Source: an uncultured SAR86 cluster bacterium (lineage in GTDB: Bacteria > Pseudomonadota > Gammaproteobacteria > Magnimaribacterales > D2472). From it: a DNA stretch of 47,747 nucleotides. Where the stretch lies: positions 1 through 47,747 of the forward strand of contig CACEDQ010000008.1 of the NCBI GenBank assembly GCA_902558375.1, given 5' to 3'. The position numbers and the translations under genes were made by a program. Shown here one piece after another: positions 18,145 to 25,424 of the stretch. The notes under the pieces were generated by a model that was not told the origin of the DNA, ran no database searches, and worked only from the letters and a program-made list of their open reading frames with translations. Within the stretch, counting starts at the first letter, position 1; each line of letters opens with the position of its first letter.

Positions 18145-19155
18145 ATGAATAAATTTCAGAGAGCAACCTCACTAATAGAGGAATATTATAAAAATAATAT
18201 TGTAATCAATTTAAGTCCTGCTTATGGCTATAGATCAAGATGTGAATTTGGTTACAAGAATAATTTTTATACTATGTATTCCCCTTCGGGAGAGATAATT
18301 TATTTAGATGTATTTGCGGTTGCTAGACCATCTATTCAAGCTTTAATGCCAAAACTCTTAGGTCACATTAATAAATCGAATGCTCTTAAGAGTAAATTAT
18401 TTCAAATTAATTTTAGATCAAATAGAAAAAACAAAGTTTTAGTTTCACTCGTCTACCATAAATTATTAGATGATGAAATTAAGCGTTCAGCAGATAAAAT
18501 CTCAAATGTTTTAAATATTAGTATTAATCTAAGATCTAAAAATAATCTATATTCTACACACAACGACCTTCTAGAGGATGATATAGAACATTTAAAATCA
18601 ATACTTTATCAAACTGATCAATCTTTCTATCAGCCAAATCATTTCCATATGCCTCAAATGGTTACAAAGGCAATGAGTTTTGTAGAAGATCCAAGTGACC
18701 TGCTAGAACTCTACTGTGGATCTGGAACGTTTTCTCTCCCAATGAGAAAGTTATTTAATAAGATCTTTGCAACTGAGAATAACCGTCAATCTATAAGATG
18801 TCTAAAAAAATCAATCAATGAACAAAATATTAAAAATATTTTTCATGCGAGGCTTTCAGCAGAAGAGGTTTCTGAGTTGTTCAATGGTAGAATTTTTACA
18901 AGAATGAAAGGTATTAATATTACTGATTTTAATTTTTCTCATGTTTTAGTTGATCCACCAAGAGCAGGACTTGATGAAGATGTTATAAAATTAATTAATA
19001 AATTTGAAAATATAATTTATGTTTCATGTAACTATGAAACATATTCTAGAGATATTAAAAATCTGGCATCATATAAAATTAAAAACATAGAGTTTTTTGA
19101 TCAATTTCCAAATACAAAACATCTTGAAATAGTATCTCTTTTGTCAAAAAAATAG
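18145..19155 (+). CDS. trmA: tRNA (uracil-54-C5)-methyltransferase TrmA
   Basis: Makes ribothymidine at position 54 of tRNAs using S-adenosylmethionine. The 336 residues (E. coli 366) contain the SAM-binding motif LELYCGSGTFSLPM, the VDPPRAGLDEDV motif, and the catalytic cysteine in IYVSCNYETYSRD. The terminal HLEIVSLL carries the base glutamate. The YQPNHFHMPQMV segment is TrmA-like rather than RlmC/RlmD-like, and no N-terminal Fe-S cysteine cluster is present, which also fits TrmA. ATG follows the upstream stop without a gap. Confidence 0.93.
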   Translation: MNKFQRATSLIEEYYKNNIVINLSPAYGYRSRCEFGYKNNFYTMYSPSGEIIYLDVFAVARPSIQALMPKLLGHINKSNALKSKLFQINFRSNRKNKVLVSLVYHKLLDDEIKRSADKISNVLNISINLRSKNNLYSTHNDLLEDDIEHLKSILYQTDQSFYQPNHFHMPQMVTKAMSFVEDPSDLLELYCGSGTFSLPMRKLFNKIFATENNRQSIRCLKKSINEQNIKNIFHARLSAEEVSELFNGRIFTRMKGINITDFNFSHVLVDPPRAGLDEDVIKLINKFENIIYVSCNYETYSRDIKNLASYKIKNIEFFDQFPNTKHLEIVSLLSKK

Positions 19156-19199
19156 ATTTAAATATATTTAATTTATATACATTAAATGTTTTTAATAAC

Positions 19200-19229
19200 T
19201 TGATAACAAAGACGTTTTAATTGTATAAA
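19200..19229 (+). promoter_or_regulatory. Promoter of the unknown membrane protein gene
   Basis: TTGATA at 19200-19205 and TATAAA at 19224-19229, spaced by 18 bases, give one of the best sigma-70-type matches in the window. A start about 7 bases further would leave a leader of roughly 28 bases with the strong ribosome site at 19251. Confidence 0.5.
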
Positions 19230-19250
19230 TGAGTATTCATTAAATACCTT

Positions 19251-19258
19251 GGGAGGGG
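19251..19258 (+). promoter_or_regulatory. Strong ribosome binding site fixing the start at 19264
   Basis: GGGAGGGG lies 5 bases before ATG 19264. An in-frame TTG at 19249 would put this purine run inside the coding region, so the ATG is chosen. Most genes here have weak or no Shine-Dalgarno, which makes this site stand out. Confidence 0.7.
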
Positions 19259-19263
19259 AAATT

Positions 19264-19692
19264 ATGGATTTATTTACAAGCGTTTCTTACGAAATTGAAT
19301 TATGGAACCTTTTTGCTAGCTCTAGAGGGGCTAACGCAACAATATTTCTTGCTACTGTAATTGCTGTTTGGGTTGCAGCTAGGTTTAGCAGTGTTATGGT
19401 TGATAAAGGTGCAAATACATTAGCCAAATTAATTGGAACAGCTTTTGCTGTTTCAGTATTTTTAATAGGTCTCAATTTAGGCAATCTTATTGGTGGGACC
19501 TTCGAGGGTCATGCTATGGCTTTAAATGCACTTGATGCAGCTAATGGAGATATAGATCTTGGAGCAGGATCTCAAGCATGGTTAGCAGCACAAGCTGAGG
19601 GAAACATGATTGCCTCACTAGGTGGCTGGATGTTCTATCTTTCAGGATTATTGATTGCTGTTTTACCATTATGGTTCAATCCTAACGATTAA
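19264..19692 (+). CDS. Unknown three-helix membrane protein, probably highly expressed
   Basis: I do not recognise this family. The 142 residues form an N-terminal amphipathic part (DLFTSVSYEIELWNLFASS), helix 1 at about 24-44 (ATIFLATVIAVWVAARF), helix 2 at about 54-77, a small-residue-rich acidic loop (about 78-112: many A, G, D, N, no cysteine), and helix 3 at about 117-136 ending FNPND. Composition is far richer in Ala and Gly and poorer in Lys and Asn than neighbouring genes. It has its own promoter, the strongest ribosome site in the window and a strong terminator, so it is an independent, well-expressed unit. It is not coupled to trmA or yerC. No enzymatic motif is visible. Confidence 0.8.
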   Translation: MDLFTSVSYEIELWNLFASSRGANATIFLATVIAVWVAARFSSVMVDKGANTLAKLIGTAFAVSVFLIGLNLGNLIGGTFEGHAMALNALDAANGDIDLGAGSQAWLAAQAEGNMIASLGGWMFYLSGLLIAVLPLWFNPND

Positions 19693-19706
19693 TTTTTAAT
19701 CCTTTT

Positions 19707-19733
19707 AAGGCACTTAAAATAGTGCCTTTTTTT
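19707..19733 (+). terminator. Rho-independent terminator after the unknown membrane protein gene
   Basis: AAGGCACT (19707-19714) pairs with AGTGCCTT (19721-19728) around a 6-base loop TAAAAT, followed by a T run to 19733. It lies 14 bases after the stop codon and separates this gene from the yerC-his operon. Confidence 0.85.
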
Positions 19734-19735
19734 GC

Positions 19736-19764
19736 TTTACTTTGTATTAGCATAGTAATACACT
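19736..19764 (+). promoter_or_regulatory. Candidate promoter of the yerC-his operon
   Basis: TTTACT (19736-19741) and TACACT (19759-19764) are spaced by 17 bases, and the palindrome at 19743-19762 occupies the spacer and -10. Transcription would start at about 19770-19772, at the yerC ATG, and there is no Shine-Dalgarno, so the message may be leaderless. Confidence 0.35.
19743..19762. promoter_or_regulatory. Operator-like palindrome before yerC-hisG
   Basis: TGTATTA (19743-19749) and TAATACA (19756-19762) are exact complements separated by 6 bases, a 20-base dyad ending 9 bases before the yerC ATG and overlapping the candidate promoter. TrpR-family proteins repress by binding such dyads across promoters. 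I infer it is the binding site of the YerC-type protein encoded next. Confidence 0.5.
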
Positions 19765-19771
19765 AGCACGC

Positions 19772-20038
19772 ATGAAAAACTTAAATGAAATATTTTTATT
19801 ACTAAAAAACAAAAATGAAGTAGATGATTTCTTAAAAGATCTTTGTACTCCAGCTGAATTAAAAGCATTAGAAGAGCGCTGGTCTGTTGCACAACTTTTA
19901 TATGAGGATAATTTATCTTACAGAGAGATTGCAGCTAAATTAAAAACAAGCACAACAACTGTAACTAGGGTAGCAAGATTTTTATCAAGCGAGCCGTACC
20001 AAGGATATAAAAGAATTCTTAAAAGGATAAATAAATGA
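19772..20038 (+). CDS. TrpR-related regulator, YerC/YecD family (probable his operon repressor)
   Basis: 88-residue helical DNA-binding protein. FLKDLCTPAELKALEERW (20-37) and the helix-turn-helix at about 48-71 (LSYREIAAKLKTSTTTVTRV) match the YerC/YecD branch of the TrpR family. The gene overlaps hisG by 4 bases (ATGA), so it is the first gene of the histidine operon. Members of this branch have been predicted to control histidine synthesis in Firmicutes (HisR); ligand and mechanism here are inference. The dyad at 19743-19762 is a likely autoregulatory operator. No Shine-Dalgarno is visible. Confidence 0.88.
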   Translation: MKNLNEIFLLLKNKNEVDDFLKDLCTPAELKALEERWSVAQLLYEDNLSYREIAAKLKTSTTTVTRVARFLSSEPYQGYKRILKRINK

Positions 20039-20898
20039 AAAATAGATTAACTATTGCTGTTCAAAAAAAGGGTCGTCTTTATGATCAAAGTATTGATTTG
20101 ATTAAAAAGTCCGGTATTAATTTTTCAACTAAAGGTGATAATTTATTATCAAAATCAAATAATTTACCTATTGATATTCTTTTTGTAAGAAGTGATGACA
20201 TCCCCTCTCTTGTTTCAAATGGAGATGCTGATTTAGCTATAGTTGGTGAAAATGTATTACTAGAAAAATCATTATTTAAAAGAACTTTTATTGATAAAGT
20301 CCTTAATCTGGGATTTTCAAGATGCAGGCTATCTTTTGCATGTCCAGAAAATATAAATATTAAATCATTTAAAGGTAAGAAAATTGCTACCTCATATCCA
20401 AATACAGTAAAAAAATACTTAAAAGATAAAAACATTAATGCCTCTGTTATTAATATTCATGGGTCTGTTGAACTTACACCATACATTGGAATGTCTGATC
20501 TAATATGTGATCTTGTTTCATCTGGAGCAACTTTAGAAGCCAATAATTTAAAAGAAATTGAAACTATCCTTGAATCCCAAGCTATTCTCATAAAAAATAA
20601 AAATCTAACAATAGCTAAAGAAAAAATTGCTAAAAAAGTTATTAGCAGAATGCAAGGCGTTGTTAATGCTATTGAGAGTAAATATGTAATGCTCAATGCT
20701 GATTCTTCAAAAATTAAAGAAATTTGTAAGATACTGCCAGGATCAGAATCTCCAACGGTTATACCTCTTGAAGATGAAAATAAGGTGGCTATACATGCTT
20801 TATGCCAAGAACCAATATTTTGGGAAACTATGGAAAAACTCAAAGCTAAAGGAGCTTCCTCTATCTTAGTTATGCCTGTTGAAAAAGTCTTAAATTAA
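20035..20898 (+). CDS. hisG: ATP phosphoribosyltransferase HisG, long form
   Basis: First step of histidine synthesis: joins ATP and PRPP. The 287 residues are the long, self-contained form with a C-terminal ACT-like regulatory domain (about 210-287) that gives feedback inhibition by histidine; no HisZ is needed. Catalytic-domain signatures are IAVQKKGRLYDQS near 7, GDADLAIVGENVL near 60, and the PRPP-binding DLICDLVSSGATLEAN near 155. The regulatory domain shows PGSESPTVIPL. It overlaps yerC by 4 bases and is followed after one base by hisD. Confidence 0.96.
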   Translation: MKNRLTIAVQKKGRLYDQSIDLIKKSGINFSTKGDNLLSKSNNLPIDILFVRSDDIPSLVSNGDADLAIVGENVLLEKSLFKRTFIDKVLNLGFSRCRLSFACPENINIKSFKGKKIATSYPNTVKKYLKDKNINASVINIHGSVELTPYIGMSDLICDLVSSGATLEANNLKEIETILESQAILIKNKNLTIAKEKIAKKVISRMQGVVNAIESKYVMLNADSSKIKEICKILPGSESPTVIPLEDENKVAIHALCQEPIFWETMEKLKAKGASSILVMPVEKVLN

Positions 20899-20899
20899 T

Positions 20900-22774
20900 A
20901 TGAAAGAATTATTATTAAATAAAAAATCTACGATCTTGGAATTTAATGAATCAAAAATTTCATCAAAAGATATTAGAACAATTAACGAATTTAAAAAGCT
21001 CGTTGTAAACGAAGGTGATAATGGTCTAAGAAAGATATCTAAAGTCTTAAAAGAAAAGGAAATCAAATCTTTTAAAGCTAGTAATTCTGAATTTAAAAAA
21101 GCTGAAAAATTAGTTAATGATCAATTAAAAAATGCCATTCTTACAGCATATTCAAATATTAAAAAGTATCACGAAAAACAACTAGATGGCTTGTCAATCA
21201 ATAAAGTAGAAACAACAAAAGGTGTCTCCTTATGGTCTGAGTTTAAGCCTATTGATACCGTAGGTTTATATATACCAGGTGGCACTGCCCCATTGTTTAG
21301 CTCACTCTTAATGCAAGCAATACCAGCGATTATTGCTGGTTGTCCAAATATTGTTATTTGCACCCCTCCAGATACCAATGGAAAAATAAACCCAACTATA
21401 TTGTGGGTTGCTGACATGCTAAATATTAAAAATGTATACAAAGTTGGAGGTTCTCAAGCTATTTTTGCAATGGCATATGGAACAGAGTCTATTCCAAAAT
21501 GTTTTAAGATATTTGGACCTGGTAATAAATATGTTACAGAAGCAAAATTACAGGTTAGCAAAGATATCTCAATCGATATGCCAGCTGGACCAAGTGAAGT
21601 TTATGTTGTTTCAGACGATATAGAAAAAGTTGACATCATTGCATCTGACTTACTTTCACAACTTGAACACAGTATCGACGCCAAGGCAGTATTAATTTCA
21701 AAAAATAAAAAGTTACTTAAAGATATAAAAACAACTATCACTAATCAAAAAGAATCTTTAAACAGAAAATCTATACTCAATGAGAGTATAAATAATACAT
21801 ATTTAGTTAAAGCCAAAAATGATAAAGAAATCATAAATTTTATTAATGATAATGCGCCAGAGCACTTAATATTAATTGATGATAATTTTGTAAAAATTGC
21901 GCCATACGTTAACAATGCAGGTTCTGTATTTTGTGGTAAATATTCACCTGAATCATTTGGAGATTATGCGTCTGGTTCAAATCATACACTTCCAACTGGA
22001 CAAGCTGCCAAAACATATTCTGGACTATCTGTTAAAGACTTTGGTAAAACTATTACCTTCCAAACTGCCACCCCTGAGGGGTTTCTTGCTCTTGCTCCAG
22101 TAGTCAAGACTCTTGCAGAAGCTGAAAGCTTAGATGCTCATTCAAATGCAGTACAAGTTAGAGAAATTTATGCTATCAATGATGTTGATACATTATCTAG
22201 AACTTCTTTTATAAAACGGACTACTAAGGAGACTAGTATATTTATAAATTTAAATATTGATGGTACCGGTAATTACAATGTGGATACCGGTCTTAAATTT
22301 TTTGATCATATGCTTGAACAATTCGCAAAACATGGTCAATTTGATATCACTATAAAATCTTTTGGTGATTTAGAAATTGATCAACATCACACCATAGAAG
22401 ATGTTGCTATAGCATTGGGTGAAGCATTTAAATCTGCTCTAGGAGATAGAAATAATATCGAAAGGTATTCATCCAGCGAATCACTGGTTATGGATGAAAC
22501 TATTTCAAATGTAAGCATTGATATGGCATCTAGGACGCTTCTGAAAATGAAAACATCTAAATTAAGAGAATATGTTGGTGATTTTCCAACTGAAATGTTT
22601 GAGCATTTTTTTATATCTTTTATAAATACCCTCAATTTTACCTGCCATATAGAAACTAAAGGAGAAAATAGCCATCACATTGTTGAAGCAACATTTAAAA
22701 GCTTTACAAGAGCATTAAATAAAGCTTTACAAAGAAATGATACAAATATTGCATCAACAAAAGGAAGTTTATGA
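20900..22774 (+). CDS. hisD-hisB: Fused histidinol dehydrogenase HisD - imidazoleglycerol-phosphate dehydratase HisB
   Basis: One 624-residue frame carries two enzymes. Residues 1 to about 426 are HisD (histidinol to histidine), with VGLYIPGGTAP near 121 and all four zinc ligands: Q254, H257, D355 and H414. Residues about 434 to 624 are a complete HisB dehydratase domain with FFDHMLEQ (467-474), DQHHTIED (494-501), EMFEHF (565-570), SHHIVEA (591-597) and the usual end STKGSL. The linker is only about 8 residues, so HisD ends at its normal place and the HisB domain starts at its own. The normal E. coli order is hisD-hisC-hisB, with a phosphatase half at the HisB N-terminus; both intervening pieces are absent. 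The final 4 bases overlap hisH. Confidence 0.93.
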   Translation: MKELLLNKKSTILEFNESKISSKDIRTINEFKKLVVNEGDNGLRKISKVLKEKEIKSFKASNSEFKKAEKLVNDQLKNAILTAYSNIKKYHEKQLDGLSINKVETTKGVSLWSEFKPIDTVGLYIPGGTAPLFSSLLMQAIPAIIAGCPNIVICTPPDTNGKINPTILWVADMLNIKNVYKVGGSQAIFAMAYGTESIPKCFKIFGPGNKYVTEAKLQVSKDISIDMPAGPSEVYVVSDDIEKVDIIASDLLSQLEHSIDAKAVLISKNKKLLKDIKTTITNQKESLNRKSILNESINNTYLVKAKNDKEIINFINDNAPEHLILIDDNFVKIAPYVNNAGSVFCGKYSPESFGDYASGSNHTLPTGQAAKTYSGLSVKDFGKTITFQTATPEGFLALAPVVKTLAEAESLDAHSNAVQVREIYAINDVDTLSRTSFIKRTTKETSIFINLNIDGTGNYNVDTGLKFFDHMLEQFAKHGQFDITIKSFGDLEIDQHHTIEDVAIALGEAFKSALGDRNNIERYSSSESLVMDETISNVSIDMASRTLLKMKTSKLREYVGDFPTEMFEHFFISFINTLNFTCHIETKGENSHHIVEATFKSFTRALNKALQRNDTNIASTKGSL

Positions 22775-23346
22775 AAATTGGAATTGTTGACTCAGGGGGA
22801 GCAAATCTTAATTCAATCTACTATTCCTTTAAAAGATTGAATATAGATTCATTTATTTCTAATTCCTTAGATGAACTCTCACAAATGGATGCATTGGTGT
22901 TACCTGGTGTCGGTTCCGCAGGAAAAGTAATGGAAACATTATCAAACAAAAATTTAGATAGCTTTATTAAGGAAACCAATAAACCAGTACTTGGAATTTG
23001 TATAGGAATGCAAATTTTATTCGATTATTCTGAAGAAGATAATACTGAGTGCTTAGGTTTAATTAAAGGAACTATAACTAAATTTAATAAAAAAGATGTT
23101 ATTGCTGTCCCTCAGATGGGCTGGAATAAAGTCGAATGTATGCTTGATAATACTTTAGATGGTTACTATTACTTCGCTAACAGTTATTTCAATAAAAATA
23201 GTGATTACACTGTTGGCTATTCCACATATGGAAATCAATTCTCATCAATTATAAAAAAAGATAATCTTTTAGGCTGTCAATTTCATCCAGAAAAATCTTC
23301 AGATGCAGGCGAAGTTTTTTTAAAAAATTTTATTAATTCAATATGA
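22771..23346 (+). CDS. hisH: Imidazole glycerol phosphate synthase, glutaminase subunit HisH
   Basis: Releases ammonia from glutamine for HisF. The 191 residues form a class I glutamine amidotransferase with the nucleophile C77 in VLGICIGMQ and the HPE triad end in QFHPEKSSDAG near the C-terminus. The oxyanion segment LPGVGSAGKVM is near 44-54. It overlaps hisD-hisB and hisA by 4 bases each. Confidence 0.96.
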   Translation: MKIGIVDSGGANLNSIYYSFKRLNIDSFISNSLDELSQMDALVLPGVGSAGKVMETLSNKNLDSFIKETNKPVLGICIGMQILFDYSEEDNTECLGLIKGTITKFNKKDVIAVPQMGWNKVECMLDNTLDGYYYFANSYFNKNSDYTVGYSTYGNQFSSIIKKDNLLGCQFHPEKSSDAGEVFLKNFINSI

Positions 23347-24062
23347 AAATAATTCCTGCTATTGATATCTTAGATGGTAAATGTGTTAGGTTGCTGAAAG
23401 GAAACTATTCCAAGGTGACTGAGTATAATAATGATCCTTTAACACAGGTAAATATCTTTAAAAAAGCAGGCTTTAAAATTATTCACATAGTTGATTTAAA
23501 TGCTGCTAAAACTGGTGGCAATGAAAACCTCAGAATTATAAAAGATATTGCAAATATTGAAGATATAGAAATCCAAGTTGGTGGTGGTATAAGAACAATT
23601 GATAAGGCAAAAGATCTTATATCAAACAAAGTTAAAAGAATTATTGTTGGTACGGCAGCGATTAAAGATATTAAATTTAGAAATGATCTAAAAGAAAATA
23701 TTGATGTGGACAATATTATATTTGGATTGGACTTTAACATTATTAACAATTCCCCTCTTCTATCAGTAGATGGTTGGACAAATAATACAAATATAAATTT
23801 ATTTGATTATATTGATGAAAACTCATGGATTAAAAATATATTAGCTACTGATATTTCTGTTGATGGAACGCTTCAAGGTCCAAATCTTAATATATATAAG
23901 AACCTATTAAATTATAAAAATATAAACTTAATAGCATCTGGTGGCATTGGATCTATTGAAGATATTTACAACTTAAAATCAATATTTTGTGATGAGTGTG
24001 TTGTAGGTAAGGCTATATATGAAAATAAAATATCGCTAAAGGATTTGTTAAATGCTAACTAA
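23343..24062 (+). CDS. hisA: ProFAR isomerase HisA
   Basis: Isomerises ProFAR to PRFAR. The 239-residue (beta-alpha)8 barrel has the catalytic D8 in [15 protein letters not shown], phosphate-binding [15 protein letters not shown], and the second half phosphate loop [12 protein letters not shown]. The second catalytic aspartate is in the [12 protein letters not shown] segment. It overlaps hisH by 4 and hisF by 11 bases. Confidence 0.96.
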   Translation: MKIIPAIDILDGKCVRLLKGNYSKVTEYNNDPLTQVNIFKKAGFKIIHIVDLNAAKTGGNENLRIIKDIANIEDIEIQVGGGIRTIDKAKDLISNKVKRIIVGTAAIKDIKFRNDLKENIDVDNIIFGLDFNIINNSPLLSVDGWTNNTNINLFDYIDENSWIKNILATDISVDGTLQGPNLNIYKNLLNYKNINLIASGGIGSIEDIYNLKSIFCDECVVGKAIYENKISLKDLLNAN

Positions 24063-24819
24063 AAGAATAATCCCATGTTTAGATGTTAAAAATGGATACG
24101 TAGTTAAAGGTGTGCAGTTTAAAAATCATGAAATTGTTGGGTCAATTTTAGATTTGGCAAGTAAATATAATAAAGATGGTGCTGATGAGTTAGTGTTTTA
24201 TGATATTGGTGCAAGTACTTATGATGGTGTTGTTTCTAAAGAATGGGTTAAACAAATTGCTGAACTTATTAATATTCCTTTTTGTGTTGCGGGTGGAATA
24301 AAGAATCTAAAAGACGCTAAAAATATTCTTAATAATGGTGCTGATAAAATTTCAATTAATTCTCCAGCTCTAGCAAATCCAAATTTAATTCAAGAGCTTG
24401 CAAATGAATTTGGAAGTCAATGTGTTGTAGTTGGTATAGATTCTAGATTTATAGATAATAAATATATTGTTTATTCAAACACTGGAGATGAAAAAACAAT
24501 AAAAAATACACAAATAGAAACAAAGGCATGGATAGATCAAATTCAAAATCTGGGTGCGGGAGAAATTGTTTTAAATTGTATGAATAAAGACGGTGTTAAG
24601 GATGGGTATGACATCACACAGTTAAATATTATGCTACAAAATTGTGACGTTCCATTGATAGCTTCTGGAGGCGCGGGAACTAAAGATCACTTTAAGGATG
24701 TGCTTACTAAGACTGAATCCAGTGGCGCTCTTGCTGCAAGTGTATTTCATAAAGATTTAATTAATATCAATGAACTTAAAGATTTTTTAAGAAACAAATC
24801 TATAAACATAAGGTACTAG
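24052..24819 (+). CDS. hisF: Imidazole glycerol phosphate synthase, cyclase subunit HisF
   Basis: Uses PRFAR and ammonia from HisH to make imidazole glycerol phosphate and AICAR. The 255-residue barrel has catalytic D11 in [16 protein letters not shown] and the second aspartate in [13 protein letters not shown] near 130. Phosphate-binding stretches are [11 protein letters not shown] and [12 protein letters not shown]. It overlaps the hisA end by 11 bases and is 2 bases from hisIE. Confidence 0.96.
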   Translation: MLTKRIIPCLDVKNGYVVKGVQFKNHEIVGSILDLASKYNKDGADELVFYDIGASTYDGVVSKEWVKQIAELINIPFCVAGGIKNLKDAKNILNNGADKISINSPALANPNLIQELANEFGSQCVVVGIDSRFIDNKYIVYSNTGDEKTIKNTQIETKAWIDQIQNLGAGEIVLNCMNKDGVKDGYDITQLNIMLQNCDVPLIASGGAGTKDHFKDVLTKTESSGALAASVFHKDLININELKDFLRNKSINIRY

Positions 24820-24821
24820 AA

Positions 24822-25424
24822 ATGGACATAGAAAATTTAAACTATGATGATAGAGGATTAATTCCAGCAATAATTCAAGATTCAATATCTTTTAATGTGT
24901 TAATGCTTGGATATATGAATAAAGATTCAATTCAACATACACTTAGAACTGAAGAAGTTACATTTTTTAGCAGGTCAAAACAAAGACTTTGGACTAAAGG
25001 AGAAACATCTGGTAATAAGTTATTACTAAAATCTATCGAATTTGATTGTGATAAAGATGCTTTACTAATTAAAGCAAAACAACTTGGGCCAACATGCCAT
25101 CTAGAAAACTATTCATGCTTTAAATCAGAGGAAAGAAATTCCTTTTCTATCATTGCTGAACTTGAAGCTGTCATTGATGACAGGAAAGATAAGTCTTCAG
25201 AAAATTCATATGTTGCATCGCTGCTAAATAAGGGTGTTAAGGAGATTGCTAAAAAAGTTACAGAAGAAGCAGGTGAAACATCAATAGCGGCAGTTACAAG
25301 TGACGGAAGATTGATAGATGAATCAGCAGATTTATTATTTCATCTACTGGTTCTTTTAAAAAACCAGAATTATTCTATGGAAGATGTCTTTATAGAATTA
25401 AAAAAAAGAACTTCTAATCAATAG
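24822..25424 (+). CDS. hisIE: Bifunctional HisIE (PRA-CH / PRA-PH)
   Basis: Carries out steps two and three of the pathway. The N-terminal HisI cyclohydrolase domain (about 1-105) shows VLMLGYMNKDSI, FFSRSKQRLWTKGETSGN, and metal-binding cysteines in FDCDKDALL and GPTCHLENYSCF. The C-terminal HisE pyrophosphohydrolase domain (about 112-200) has SYVASLLNKGVKEIAKKVTEEAGE. The 200-residue length is normal for the fused enzyme. It is the last gene of the operon; neither hisC nor a phosphatase follows. Its last 11 bases overlap the convergent GH16 gene. Confidence 0.96.
   Translation: MDIENLNYDDRGLIPAIIQDSISFNVLMLGYMNKDSIQHTLRTEEVTFFSRSKQRLWTKGETSGNKLLLKSIEFDCDKDALLIKAKQLGPTCHLENYSCFKSEERNSFSIIAELEAVIDDRKDKSSENSYVASLLNKGVKEIAKKVTEEAGETSIAAVTSDGRLIDESADLLFHLLVLLKNQNYSMEDVFIELKKRTSNQ

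Noticed and set aside
19249-19263. TTG start at 19249 for the unknown membrane protein
   Set aside because: It would place the GGGAGGGG ribosome site inside the gene; ATG at 19264 is correctly spaced.
19693-19771. Histidine leader peptide or attenuator before the his operon
   Set aside because: No run of His codons and the only strong hairpin here is the terminator of the preceding gene.
22150-22205. A hidden frameshift or sequencing error joining hisD and hisB
   Set aside because: The frame is continuous, both domains are complete and meet at their natural ends, which does not look like an error; still noted as a check.
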